Below are positions 1 to 9,754 of a DNA stretch of 64,000 nucleotides, piece by piece; position 1 is the first letter of the stretch, and each line of letters opens with the position of its first letter. Source of the DNA: Trichobilharzia regenti (lineage: Eukaryota > Platyhelminthes > Trematoda > Strigeidida > Schistosomatidae); NCBI GenBank assembly GCA_944472135.2, contig OX235270.1, positions 79,803,168 to 79,867,167 on the forward strand, in the 5' to 3' direction. Below the pieces are notes generated by a model, which saw only the letters and a program-made list of their open reading frames with translations, had not been told where the DNA came from and did no database searches. The translations under genes and the position numbers were made by a program.

Positions 1-2
1 GT

Positions 3-995
3 ATTTTATTAAATGATGAATTGAAGTTAATGTATTTGATGAGATATTGCACTGGAGATGCTGCAAGAGCTATACAGTGCTGTACGTTTATGAAGCCAAA
101 AGAGGGCTACTACGAGGCTATGAGCATATTACGTCAAAGGTTTGGAAGACCTTCGATGATTGCAGGGAAATTATTCGAGGCTGTTAAGGGTAATGGTGGT
201 CAATTACAGGATGACTCTCAGGCACTCACTGAGTTTTTAGATAATTTGCTAATTTACAAGAATGGAATGATTTCGATGAATCGCACGAGTGACCTCAACT
301 CGAGTTTTATACTAGAAGTAATAGCAAGACGTCTACCTACTCGACTGCAAAGGAAGTGGGTGAAGATAAGCTCCCGTATGGAGGATGAGGGTATCGAGCC
401 AAGGTTTGATGATATCCTGAAACTGGTAAAAGATAGTGTCAATCAATCTATGAGCAAGTTTGCCAGCATATTGCATCTCACCCATAGAATAGAGCAGTCT
501 GAGGGTAAAACGCAATCATTGATGACGAGTAGGCCTCAGAGAGGTGGATATCGAGAATGCTCCATGATGTCTAGTAATGCATATAGACCTAGTGAGTGTA
601 ACAGGTTTCGTAGTACATCCTCAACAGATAAGTTACAAGATGCAAGACAAACACGGTTGTGTTTTACACGTGTGCAAGAGGTGCATACAGAAGTGAACTG
701 TGAACCAGTGAGCAAGTTCAGTGATAAGCTAAATGTAAACTCCAGGCCTGACTCCGAATTGTGTGACGATAACGGTGCGGTCAGGAAGTCTGTAGTTGCA
801 ACTGGTAAGCCGTTGTTGAATAGAGTGTCACAGAATAGAGTTATTGCTTCAGAGTCCAGTTCTGACTCCACAAGTTTACAAGGTATTACTAGTCAGAGTG
901 AAGTTATAAAGATTTTAGGATTTGCGAGGAGGAACCAAAATTGTCTACTTCTGTTATTAAAGAGTTTGAAAATGATGAAGTTGACGGTAAAGTGA
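3..995 (+). CDS. Bel/Pao-like gag (DUF1759-type), copy 1, 5' partial
   Basis: The frame is open from the window edge to a TGA at 993-995, so the true start is to the left. The N-terminal part carries the DUF1759-like block of Bel/Pao gag proteins (LMYLMRYCTGDAARAIQC, then ILRQRFGRP). The C-terminal part is polar and Ser/Arg-rich without a clear CCHC zinc knuckle. It is nearly identical to the 410-residue ORF at 6297-7529. The protein would be the structural, nucleic-acid-packaging part of a retroelement particle; that role is inferred from the family. The next ORF overlaps its end in the -1 frame. Confidence 0.75.
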   Translation: MLLNDELKLMYLMRYCTGDAARAIQCCTFMKPKEGYYEAMSILRQRFGRPSMIAGKLFEAVKGNGGQLQDDSQALTEFLDNLLIYKNGMISMNRTSDLNSSFILEVIARRLPTRLQRKWVKISSRMEDEGIEPRFDDILKLVKDSVNQSMSKFASILHLTHRIEQSEGKTQSLMTSRPQRGGYRECSMMSSNAYRPSECNRFRSTSSTDKLQDARQTRLCFTRVQEVHTEVNCEPVSKFSDKLNVNSRPDSELCDDNGAVRKSVVATGKPLLNRVSQNRVIASESSSDSTSLQGITSQSEVIKILGFARRNQNCLLLLLKSLKMMKLTVK

Positions 996-1717
996 ATATT
1001 CGTGATAATGATCATGATACTTCACATTTGTCTTTGGTTGATCATTATGAGATGAGGGATATGCCTACTACTGCTAAGTTAAATAAAGGTTCTGTACAAC
1101 TACAACGTGAAGTAGAATTGAACGCAGATGCAGTTCCAAAAGGTGTGCATACTTGTGACACAGTCAGTGTAATTGATCAGCGTGTAGCCCACCTATCATC
1201 AGATGATAGTGCTAAACCCGAACTAGTAGTGAAAGACAGCAGTGGTGGTAATCTTGCAGTTGGACAATTATCTGAGAGCCGAACAAGAACAGCTTCTGAT
1301 CCACCACTAAGTTCATCACCTTGTGTCACTCAGTCATCGTTGGTGCTGTCATCCACAATGAAACAGACACCCATCAACTCAAGTATCTTGTGCAATGACT
1401 ATGCTAGTATCAGTTCGTTTGAAAGGACGAATATCAATGGTCAGTTTAGTGTGGATAAGCCAAGTGTAAAGGAAAGAGTAATTGTTAAATTGACTTGCAC
1501 GAATAAAGGCATTTCTAGTTTCAAGTTACTATTTGAATGTTATTATCTTTGGTGTAAATTACTCTGTTTCTACACTTGGTTGATGAGATATGTCGTGTGT
1601 TTGTTGGTCATCTATATTCTACGATACAATGACATGGGCGTGTTGCCGTTCAGATTTGAGGATATAGCTGATAGAAGGAAGTTAGCAAATGAACTCTGCG
1701 ACGATTTTCCAACCTAG
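941..1717 (+). CDS. ORF2 of LTR element copy 1, unknown, hydrophobic C-terminus
   Basis: This ORF overlaps the end of gag in the -1 frame; its frame is open from before base 941 and no ATG marks a clear start. The first two thirds are polar and Ser/Thr-rich. Near the C-terminus lies a strongly hydrophobic run rich in Leu, Cys and Tyr (ending YVVCLLVIYIL) that could cross a membrane, followed by a charged tail (FEDIADRRK). It resembles no pol domain that I recognise. Two other copies keep the same C-terminal segment. It could be a membrane-anchored accessory protein or a decayed remnant; function unknown. Confidence 0.5.
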   Translation: MSTSVIKEFENDEVDGKVNIRDNDHDTSHLSLVDHYEMRDMPTTAKLNKGSVQLQREVELNADAVPKGVHTCDTVSVIDQRVAHLSSDDSAKPELVVKDSSGGNLAVGQLSESRTRTASDPPLSSSPCVTQSSLVLSSTMKQTPINSSILCNDYASISSFERTNINGQFSVDKPSVKERVIVKLTCTNKGISSFKLLFECYYLWCKLLCFYTWLMRYVVCLLVIYILRYNDMGVLPFRFEDIADRRKLANELCDDFPT

Positions 1718-1721
1718 AGCG

Positions 1722-2165
1722 TCAACCTGAGAAGGGTTGTAGGCGTACTGATGTAAGTCCTACAGTTCTTCAAAGGGTAGCGCATCAATGAGCAGTCCAA
1801 TGTGCTTGGTGTATGATCTTGTACATATGTTCATATTGTATATACTGAATTGATATCATCTGTCATCTAGCTGTTGGTAATTCTGTTTGTGTCCGGACGA
1901 CTTCCACTTGGATCATCAACCTGAGAAGGAATGTAGGCGTACTGCTGTAAGTCCTACAGTTCTTCAAGGGTAGTTTGTCGTGTCAGAATCCACAACATTT
2001 GATGTGTTGATTGTACATATGTTTGTGTTAAATAGTTGTGTGAGTTCCAATTGATGTAATTGTTGGTTAATCTTGTTTGTGTCTGGACATTCCACAACTT
2101 ACAATCGTCAACTTGAGATAGGTTGTAGGCGTACTGGTGTAAGTCCTCCAATTCTTCAAAATAAT
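1722..2165 (+). repeat. Tandem ~193 bp repeat with hairpins, copy 1
   Basis: Three units start at 1722, 1916 and 2108 (spacings 194 and 192). Each opens with a form of TCAACCTGAGAAGGGTTG, in which CAACC can pair with GGTTG, followed by TGTAGG-N15-CCTACA, a second possible hairpin. The third unit has lost part of the second stem. Spacers also match in part (TTGTACATATGTT; TTGTTTGTGTCCGGAC). The block follows ORF2 directly. Confidence 0.8.
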
Positions 2166-2861
2166 TCCACCAAGACATGATCCGCGAGGTTATTTGTACT
2201 GTTTGTGTATACGTGTGGTGTGTCTTCGCAATTTGTGATTTTGGATCAGTTGTGTTTACTTGTTGTTTTCGTACCTTGTTGTATTGCGTAATTTTGTTAA
2301 AATTTTCGTCGTGATTACTTCTGAAGTTGTTTCTTGTCTTCTACATCCGTGAATGAATTGATTGATGTTAAAGACAGCAGATGGGTCGTATACGCCGGGG
2401 AGGCTATTGCTGAGAATGAAATGCACACGGAGATAATTGTTAGCTGCGGTCCGACACGCCGGGGAGAAAGAGTGTAAACGACTGAGGCTCGCATGCGTCA
2501 CCGCTACTAGAACTGAGGCAGAATGAGTGACAAGCGATTTCAATGGTAATTGGTAGTGAGTAATTAAGAGGATGTGCGAAGAGTATCGTGAGGTGCTGCT
2601 ATGGTCCAGTTGCATTCTGCAAGAGTCATTCTAGCAAATGGCGATTGTGTTGCAAGATGTCAAGAGGAGGTCTCTGTCTGGACGCGCAGGTCGTCAGAGA
2701 TGTGTGAGATTGTGCTGTGGGTATGCTTGTGGTGTGTTGGCTTTTCTGTTTGTTTTCCATTTCAGCTCTGTCCGTGTGACCCAGGTTCTCGCAATGGCAT
2801 CCAAGTCAACGTGCATTGGTCGTGAAGGAAAAAAGGGTTGGATCCCTTTTTTGCCGGGGAG

Positions 2862-3221
2862 TGTCAATGGAGTTGAAGATTGAACGATCAATTCTTGGTT
2901 GTTTGCTCAAAATCAACTTCCCCAATTTTCGCGGAGGCATCAATACGACAGTCATCGTCTCATCGGTCGCTGTTCAGAAAGAAGAGTGAAACATCGTCAG
3001 AAGTAATCTTATGATTTATTATTGTAATATTTGTTTTCAGACCTTAGTTCGCCTATTATTTTTATATGTTGGTGTAACAATAAACAAATATCAAGCGGCA
3101 GATCAGTGTTTTGGTTTTTGCGTCCGTTATAACTAAGCGTTTCTGAGAAATCTTCGAAGAACAGCGTGGGCCCGAGCGTAGCGAGAGCTGGGCATTAACG
3201 GTTTATGAGACGTTATTGACA
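2862..3221 (+). repeat. LTR A, 3' LTR of copy 1
   Basis: A 360 bp LTR starting TGTCAATGG and ending ATTGACA, with short inverted ends TGTCA/TGACA. It aligns along its length with the LTRs at 5793, 9396 and 16813 and is the most diverged of the full-length ones. A polyadenylation-type signal (aataaac) lies in the middle, and a purine-rich GCCGGGGAG abuts its left end. Confidence 0.85.
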
Positions 3222-3719
3222 GACGAACTTATTGAAGATTACAGTGAAGAGGAATCCAGTGAGTTAGTTAAACGGCTACTGTGCATTTAGTAGTTAAAAC
3301 GTTTTTTTAAAAGTAAAAGGTAGAAAAGTTTTGAGTACCGGAGCAAATTAATTCATATTCTACTGAGCAGAGTGTAGTGATTTGTGGTACGATTAGGGAT
3401 ATGTGTAAGTTGAATGAATTTGGGGAAAATGGTTGGTTGGTTGAGTTTGTTATTGCTAGGTATTCCTGGCCACTTTTCATATGGCATGCTTTAGACATTA
3501 CAAAGTACCAGTTTGCTTATATTATGGGAGAACTATCACAACTAATTTGGGATTATACATTCTGGAGAGTCTAATGAGTTTATAAACCCGATTGAAGAAA
3601 TATCGATAGGATCTCTAATAAGCTGAATAACCGAACCTTAGCTAAAGGCATGTGGGAGAGATTAGGTTGGTTTTATCACGTTATAGATGCGGTACGGTTG
3701 CCGGGGCAAATGAGTTTCC
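3222..3719. other. Flank of LTR A, no gene seen
   Basis: AT-rich sequence between the 3' LTR of copy 1 and a decayed CR1-like element. A 65-codon open frame at 3377-3574 has no family signature and is probably chance. The left part may be the old insertion-site sequence. Confidence 0.4.
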
Positions 3720-5480
3720 TCAAATTGGGGGTATTGCAATGGGGACTGTAGTACTCAAGCTAGTTGAGCAGCCCATATGGATAAAGTATGGATAAGTAGA
3801 CCGAAGCTCTTTTGTTGACAGGAACTCTTTAAGTAGACGCTGTAATTCAGTAAGAGATCGGCAGCTACGTACAGTAAGTGGAAGTTCGTTCCATAATGCA
3901 CTGTACTGTATTTTAAAGAAACATGATCGCAGTTTTGTCCGGTACCTGCTCATTGATAGAGTATTTTCATGATTGCTAAGAGTATATGTGGGTAATTTGT
4001 TGAAGGCTATTGGATTACTGCTTTTGATGTAGCCGTGTAAAAGGCGAAAGAGGAATGTAAGTTTGAGTTTTAGGCGCCTTAACCAAAGTGGCTGAAGTCC
4101 GTACATTTCGCACCTATCCGCGTAAGTCAGTTCTTCATGTTTGTATAATAGGCGTCGAGCAAAACTTTGCTGAATATTTTCAGTACGAACCCTGTCATAC
4201 CCATGCATGAAACCGAAGACAATTGTGCAGTATTCAAGTACTGGACGAACCATGACTTTGTATAAAAGGACTTTAGCCTCATTTGTGTACATTTTCCGAT
4301 GTAACAAGCCTGTGAGTCTTCGGCATTTAGAAACAAGTGCTTTTGCGTACTGGCTGAACGTTAAGTTTTGTGAGTAGGTAACTCCCAGGTCTCTTATGGA
4401 ACTGAGAGTTTGGAGAAAAGAGTTACCTAGGTGTAACCTGAAATTCGGATGGGAGTTATTGAAATATAGGACACCACATTTATCAGAATTGAATGGCAGT
4501 TGCCAGTCATTGTTCCAGTTATGTAACCTATCCAGATCATCTTGAATGTGTGAATCCTTCGTTCAGTGTAGAATGAGGGAAGCTGTATACAATCTTTAAG
4601 TCGTCAGGAAAGAGGTATGGGATACCATGCCTGATTACACTGCAGATGTCGTTAATGTAGATTACGAAAAGCAGTGGACCTAGTACACTACCCTGAATCA
4701 CTCCACTTCGTATAGGTCTGGGTGACGAGTAATTATTTGCAAATTTCACAACTTGGGAACGATCCTCCAAGAAAGAAATGAGCCAGGATAACAAGGGGTA
4801 TTGGAACCCGTACGACTTTAGCTTAAGGATTAGTCTTTTATGTGGGACTTTATCAAAGGCTTTTTTGAAGTCAAAGAAGAGAGTTGCAACATACAAACCA
4901 TGATCACGCTTAGCGGTGACATCAAAGTATTCAAGTAGGCAGGTGGAGCATAATCGATTTTTCAAGAAGCCGTGTTGTGCTGGAGTAAACACTTTGTGAA
5001 GGTGGAGGTATAAAGCAATATCTTGCCCTATAACCTTTTCCATAACCCTGGAAACTACTGACGTGATATTGATCGGTCGGTAGTTTTCGATATTAGAAGT
5101 TGGTACTTGTTTGTGCCTAGGGGTTATAAACGACAGATTCCAGCATTCTGGGTAACTGCCACTATTTAACGACAGATTGAAAAACTTCAGTAGGATAAAT
5201 GGGTATGTCCTCACCACCTCTTTTCAACAAAATAAAAAGAATTCCATCGGGCGTAGCGTTATATGATGCCCGGAGGGATGATATCGCGGAGGAAATCTTT
5301 TGTCGGGTGAATGTTATATTACCCAAAAAGTGATTTGGTATTGTCGGAACTTCAAGACTATCTACTGTTTCTTCGATAGTATAGTAGCTAGAAAAGTGGG
5401 AGCTCAATAACTCACATATCTCCTGCGGGCCTTCGTGTAGTTTTTCTCCATCTGGTGATAAGTTAGGAATACTTATTCGT
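3720..5480 (-). pseudogene. Decayed CR1/Jockey-like non-LTR retrotransposon (reverse transcriptase)
   Basis: Reading leftwards, fragments of one ORF occur in order. 5407-5162 carries a degraded palm entry (ATPDGI). 5217-4537 carries YRPINITSVVSRVMEKVI, a FFDFKKAFDKVPH block, and GVIQGSVLGPLLFVIYIND. 4307-3720 carries the post-RT region (YCTIVFGF, then ALWNELPL). These are typical of the CR1/Jockey group. The catalytic Y/F-A-D-D box reads FPDD, the frames are broken near 5200 and 4540, and no endonuclease domain is visible upstream, so the copy is dead. Its 5' side stops near LTR B at 5793. Confidence 0.8.
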
Positions 5481-5792
5481 TGTTGTTGTTGATTCGTGCC
5501 TTAATTAGTTTAACTAATGCCTCTGTATTATCAGGTCATTAGTGGAGGATGCGTTATAGTTTGATGGACTCAGATAACTGATTAGATTGTATCAATCATA
5601 AGTTTGCTTGAGTGTAATTAGTGATGAAAAGTCATTACAGCTGTAGAATGGCATAGTATGCTTAAGCAGTCGGTTTCGAATCACTACGGGGATGAAGTTG
5701 GGTGAAAATTATTGTTGCCAATTAAATCCAGCCTCAATTTTCGATGTCAAAATACAGACAGGATTCCACACACCATCTTGCGAGACTACATA
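5481..5792. other. Unassigned spacer left of LTR B
   Basis: AT-rich, no ORF with a recognisable product. It lies between the decayed CR1-like copy and the 5' LTR of element copy 2 and may be more of the same decayed element. Confidence 0.35.
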
Positions 5793-6151
5793 TGTCAATG
5801 TAGTTGAAGATTGAACGATCAATTCATGGTTGTTTTCTCAAAACCGACTTCCCCAATTTTCGCGGAGGCACCAATACGACAGTCATCGTCTCATCGGTCG
5901 CTGTCCAGAAAGAAGTCAGCAGAAAACCGTCAGAAGTAATCTTGTGATTTATTATTGTAATATTTGTTCACAGACCTTAGTTGTAACAGTGTTTATATGT
6001 TGATGTACTAATAAAGAATCCTCGAGTCGCCAATTGGTGTTTTGGTTTTATCGTCCGTTATTACTAAGCGTTTCTGAGAAACTTCAAGGAACAGCGTGAG
6101 CTCGAGCGTAGCAAGAGCTGGGCATTAACGGTTTACGAGACGTGGCTGACA
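5793..6151 (+). repeat. LTR B, 5' LTR of copy 2
   Basis: 359 bp, TGTCA...TGACA. It carries AATAAA at 6010-6015. By eye it differs from its partner LTR C at about eight positions, most of them in the last 120 bp. Confidence 0.9.
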
Positions 6152-6296
6152 GTTTCTGACGGTGAAGTCAGTTTTCGACGGTTTTGGACCGTTGGTGTAA
6201 GTTTGGATAGTCGCCGTTCATCTTTCCTGGTGCCGGTCAAGTCCTCTTTGAACAAGCAATATCTGGAACGTTTTTGGAGTTGGGTCAAGTTCAACA

Positions 6297-7529
6297 ATGC
6301 CTGGGTCAAAGAAGGGACAGAGTGTCTTGGATGCAAACAGGAAAGTAAGTCATGGTGACTTGTCTGTTACTTGTAACGATGCATCTGCTGTTAAGCATGA
6401 AATGGTTGATGTTACTGTTTCGCCGTTCAGGGATAATAGGAACATCAAACTCCCTAAATTTGAACCACGGTGTTTCGATGGAAACCCAGCTGATTATTCA
6501 CAAATTGTAAAGGAGTTTGAGATCATACTGAGTGGTATTTTATTAAATGATGAATTGAAGTTAATGTATTTGATGAGATATTGCACTGGAGATGCTGCAA
6601 GAGCTATACAGTGCTGTACGTTTATGAAGCCAAAAGAGGGCTACTACGAGGCTCTGAGCATATTACGTCAAAGGTTTGGAAGACCTTCGATGATTGCAGG
6701 GAAATTATTCGAGGCTGTTAAGGGTAATGGTGGTCAATTACAGGATGACTCTCAGGCACTCACTGAGTTTTTAGATGATTTGCTAATTTACAAGAATGGA
6801 ATGATTTCGATGAATCGCACGAGTGACCTCAACTCGAGTTTTATACTAGAAGTAATAGCAAGACGCCTACCTACTCGACTGCAAAGGAAGTGGGTGAAGA
6901 TAAGCTCCCGTATGGAGGATGAGGGTATCGAGCCAAGGTTTGATGATATCCTGAAACTAGTAAAAGATAGTGTCAATCAATCTATGAGCAAGTTCGCCAG
7001 TCTATTACATCTCACCCATAGAATAGAGCAGTCTGAGGGTAAAACGCAATCATTGATGACGAGTAGGCCTCAGAGAGGTGGATATCGAGAATGCTCCATG
7101 ATGTCTAGTAATGCATATAGACCTAGTGAGTGTAACAGGTTTCGTAGTACATCCTCAACAGATAAGTTACAAGATGCAAGACAAACACGGTTGTGTTTTA
7201 CACGTGTGCAAGAGGTGCATACAGAAGTGAACTGTGAACCAGTAAGCAAGTTCAGTGATAAGCTAAATGTAAACTCCAGGCCTGACTCCGAACTGTGTGA
7301 CGATAACGGTGCGGTCAGGAAGTCTGTAGTTGCAACTGGTAAGCCGTTGTTGAATAGAGTGTCACGGAATAGAGTTATTGCTTCAGAGTCCAGTTCTCAC
7401 TCCACAAGTTTACAAGGTATTACTAGTCAGAGTGAAGTTATAAAGATTTTAGGATTTGCGAGGAGGAACCAAAACTGTCTACTTCTGTTATTAAAGAGTT
7501 TGAAAATGATGAAGTTGACGGTAAAGTGA
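6297..7529 (+). CDS. Bel/Pao-like gag (DUF1759-type), copy 2, intact
   Basis: A 410-residue ORF starting at an ATG 145 bases after the 5' LTR, which supports the start. Residues about 50-145 carry the DUF1759-like pattern (LPKFEPRCFDGNPADYSQIV, then LMYLMRYCTGDAARAIQC and RQRFGRP) of Bel/Pao gag polyproteins. The remainder is basic and Ser-rich; I see no CCHC knuckle and no aspartic protease DSG/DTG motif. In Bel/Pao elements gag is normally joined to pol; here it ends at a TGA with ORF2 overlapping in the -1 frame. Likely role: particle formation and RNA packaging, by family. It is close to copy 1 and far less decayed than copy 3. Confidence 0.8.
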   Translation: MPGSKKGQSVLDANRKVSHGDLSVTCNDASAVKHEMVDVTVSPFRDNRNIKLPKFEPRCFDGNPADYSQIVKEFEIILSGILLNDELKLMYLMRYCTGDAARAIQCCTFMKPKEGYYEALSILRQRFGRPSMIAGKLFEAVKGNGGQLQDDSQALTEFLDDLLIYKNGMISMNRTSDLNSSFILEVIARRLPTRLQRKWVKISSRMEDEGIEPRFDDILKLVKDSVNQSMSKFASLLHLTHRIEQSEGKTQSLMTSRPQRGGYRECSMMSSNAYRPSECNRFRSTSSTDKLQDARQTRLCFTRVQEVHTEVNCEPVSKFSDKLNVNSRPDSELCDDNGAVRKSVVATGKPLLNRVSRNRVIASESSSHSTSLQGITSQSEVIKILGFARRNQNCLLLLLKSLKMMKLTVK

Positions 7530-8251
7530 ATGTTCGTGATAATGATCATGATACTTCACATTTGTCTTTGGTTGATTATGATGAGATGATAGATATTCCT
7601 ACTACCGGTGAGTTGAACAAAAGTTCTGTACAACTTGAACGTGAAGTGGAAATAAATGCAGATGCAGTTGCAGAAGGCATGCATACTTGTCAGACCGTCA
7701 ATGTGATTGACCAGCGTGTAGCCCACCTATCATCAGATGCTAGTGCTAAACCTGAGCTGATCGTAAAAGACAGCAATGGTGGTGGTCTTGCAGGTAGACA
7801 ACATTCTGAAAGCCGAGCAACAACAGCTTTTGATCCACCGCTAACTTCATCAACTGGTATCAGTCGGTCATCGTTGGTGTTGTCATCCACAATGAGACAG
7901 ACGCCCATCAACTCAAGTATCTTGTGCAATGACTATGCTAGTATCAGTTCGTTTGAATGGACGAATATCAATGGTCAGTTTAGTGTGGATAAGCCAAGTG
8001 TAAAGTTGAGAGTTATTGTTAAATTGACTTGCACGAATAAAGGCACTTCTAGTTTCAAGTTACTATTTGAATGTTATTATCTTTGGTGTAAATTACTCTG
8101 TTTCTACACTTGGTTGATGAGATATGTCGTGTGTTTGTTGGTCATCTATATTCTACGATACAATGACATGAGCGTGTTACCGTTCAGATTTGAGGATATA
8201 GCTGATAGAAGGAAGTTAGCAAATGAACTCTGCGACGATTTTCCAACATAG
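7526..8251 (+). CDS. ORF2 of LTR element copy 2, unknown, hydrophobic C-terminus
   Basis: 241 codons from the GTG at 7526; the frame is already open about 50 bases earlier, inside gag, so translation might come from a -1 shift. Residues 1-170 are polar, with a Ser/Thr-rich middle. Residues about 179-210 (bases 8060-8155) are strongly hydrophobic (CYYLWCKLLCFYTWLMRY then VVCLLVIYIL), enough for one long or two short membrane passes. The last 30 residues are charged. The C-terminal 80 residues are better kept among the three copies than the middle. No match to protease, RT, RNase H or integrase. An Env-like membrane protein is possible but unproven. Confidence 0.5.
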   Translation: MNVRDNDHDTSHLSLVDYDEMIDIPTTGELNKSSVQLEREVEINADAVAEGMHTCQTVNVIDQRVAHLSSDASAKPELIVKDSNGGGLAGRQHSESRATTAFDPPLTSSTGISRSSLVLSSTMRQTPINSSILCNDYASISSFEWTNINGQFSVDKPSVKLRVIVKLTCTNKGTSSFKLLFECYYLWCKLLCFYTWLMRYVVCLLVIYILRYNDMSVLPFRFEDIADRRKLANELCDDFPT

Positions 8252-8255
8252 GGCG

Positions 8256-8700
8256 TCAACCTGAGAAGGGTTGTAGGCGCACTGATGCAGGTCCTACAAT
8301 TCCTCAAAGAGTAGCGCATCAATGAGCAGTCCAATGTGCTTGGTGTGTGATTTCGTACATATGTTCATATTGTATATACTGAATTGATATCATCTGTCAT
8401 CTGGCTGTTGGTAATTCTGTTTGTGTCCGGACGACTTCCACTTGGATCATCAACCTGAGAAGGAATGTAGGCGTATTGCTTTAAGTCCTACAGTTCTTCA
8501 AGGGTAGTTTGTCGTGCTAGAATCCACAACATATCATGTGTTGATTGTACATATGTTGGTGGTAAACAATTTTGTGAGTTCTAATTATTGTAATTGTTCG
8601 TTAATCTTGTTTGTGTCCGGACATTCCAAAACTTACAATCCTCAACCTGTGAAGGGTTGTAGGTGTACTGGTGTAAGTCCTGAGATTCTTCAAAGGAATT
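8256..8700 (+). repeat. Tandem ~193 bp repeat with hairpins, copy 2
   Basis: Units begin at 8256, 8450 and 8642, with the same spacings as in copy 1. Unit 1 keeps both inverted pairs (CAACC/GGTTG and TAGG/CCTA). Unit 2 keeps TGTAGG/CCTACA but not the first stem. Unit 3 keeps the first stem only. Confidence 0.8.
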
Positions 8701-9395
8701 CCATCAAGACATGAACTGCGAGTTTGTGTGTACTGTTTGTATATACGTGTGGTGTGTCATATCAATTGGTGTATTTTGGATTTGCCGTGTTTACTTGTTG
8801 TTATCGTACCTTGTTGTTATTGCGTAGTTTTCTTAATATTTTCGTCGTGATTACTTCTGAATTTGTTTCTTGTCTTCTAAATCCGTGAATGAATTGATTG
8901 ATGTTAAAGACAGCAGATGGGGCGTATACGACGGGGAGGCCATTGCTGAGAATGAAATGCATACGGAGATAATTGTTAGCTGTGGTCCGACACGCCGGGG
9001 AGAAAGAGTGTAAACGACTGAGACTCGCATACGTCACCGCTACTAGAACTAAGGCAGAATGAGTGACAAGCGATTTCAGTGGTAATTGGTAGTGAATAGA
9101 TAAGAGGATGTGCGAAGAGTATCGTGAGGTGCTGCTATGGTCCAGCTGCATTCTGCATGAGTCATTCTAGCAAATGACGATTGTGTTGCAAGATGTCAAG
9201 AGGAAGTCTCTGTCTGGACGCGCAGGTCGTCAGAGATGTGGGAGATTGTGCTGTGAGTATGCTTGTGGTGTGTTGGCTTTTCTGTTTGTTTTCCATTTCA
9301 GCTTTGTCCGTGTGACCCAGGTTCTCGCATTGGCGTCCGAGTCAACGTGCATTGGTCGTGATGGAAAAAAGGAATAGATCCTTTTTGCCGGGGAG
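8701..9395. other. 3' internal region of copy 2, no convincing gene
   Basis: Between the tandem repeats and the 3' LTR. An antisense frame (9151-8801) and a short sense frame (9174-9377, with a hydrophobic LAFLFVFHF) recur in copies 1 and 3, but they change amino acids freely between copy 1 and copy 2, so I do not call them genes. The region ends with a purine-rich GCCGGGGAG that could prime plus-strand synthesis. Confidence 0.5.
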
Positions 9396-9754
9396 TGTCA
9401 ATGTAGTTGAAGATTGAACGATCAATTCATGGTTGTTTGCTCAAAACCGACTTCCCCAATTTTCGCGGAGGCACCAATACGACAGTCATCGTCTCATCGG
9501 TCGCTGTCCAGAAAGAAGTCAGCAGAAAACCGTCAGAAGTAATCTTGTGATTTATTATTGTAATATTTGTTCACAGACCTTAGTTGTAACAGTGTTTATA
9601 TGTTGATGTACTAATAAAGAATCCTCGAGTCGCCAATTGGTGTTTTGGTTTTTTCGTCCGTTATTACTAAGCGTTTCTGAGAAACTTCAAGGAACAGCGT
9701 GAGCCCGAGTGCAGCAAGAGCTGAGCATAAACGGTTTACGAGACTTGGCTGACA
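9396..9754 (+). repeat. LTR C, 3' LTR of copy 2
   Basis: 359 bp, TGTCA...TGACA. By eye it is essentially identical to LTR D (16813-17171), and more similar to D and to the solo LTR than to its own partner LTR B. Confidence 0.9.

Larger units (their letters stand above)
1..3221 (+). mobile_element. LTR retroelement copy 1 (5' part outside window), Bel/Pao-like gag, no pol
   Basis: This is the right-hand part of a non-autonomous LTR element. It begins inside the gag ORF (base 1 aligns with about 6534 of copy 2), continues through a second ORF, a block of ~193 bp tandem repeats and a polypurine-like GCCGGGGAG just before the LTR, and ends with a 3' LTR at 2862-3221. The layout matches copy 2 (5793-9754) throughout. 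No reverse transcriptase, protease or integrase motif was found between the second ORF and the LTR. The flank after the LTR starts gacga; the left flank is outside the window, so the target-site duplication cannot be checked. Confidence 0.85.
5793..9754 (+). mobile_element. LTR retroelement copy 2 (complete), gag plus ORF2, no pol
   Basis: A complete 3,962 bp element: 5' LTR 5793-6151, leader 6152-6296, gag 6297-7529, ORF2 in the -1 frame to 8251, three ~193 bp tandem repeats from 8256, a ~700 bp region with only short frames, and 3' LTR 9396-9754. The LTRs start TGTCA and end TGACA. No pol domain is present, so mobility would need proteins supplied in trans, by inference from a Bel/Pao element. 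The 5 bp flanks (acata left, actta right) differ at one position. I see no canonical TGG primer-binding site in the first bases after the 5' LTR. Confidence 0.85.

Noticed and set aside
6985..7421. ~440 bp present in gag copies 1 and 2 but absent from copy 3, as a possible intron
   Set aside because: The ends lack GT-AG borders at the junction, and copy 3 shows other random damage; a simple deletion is more likely.
9174..9377. 67-codon sense ORF with a hydrophobic segment before the 3' LTR
   Set aside because: Short, recurring only because of element copies; amino-acid changes between copy 1 and copy 2 show no sign of constraint.
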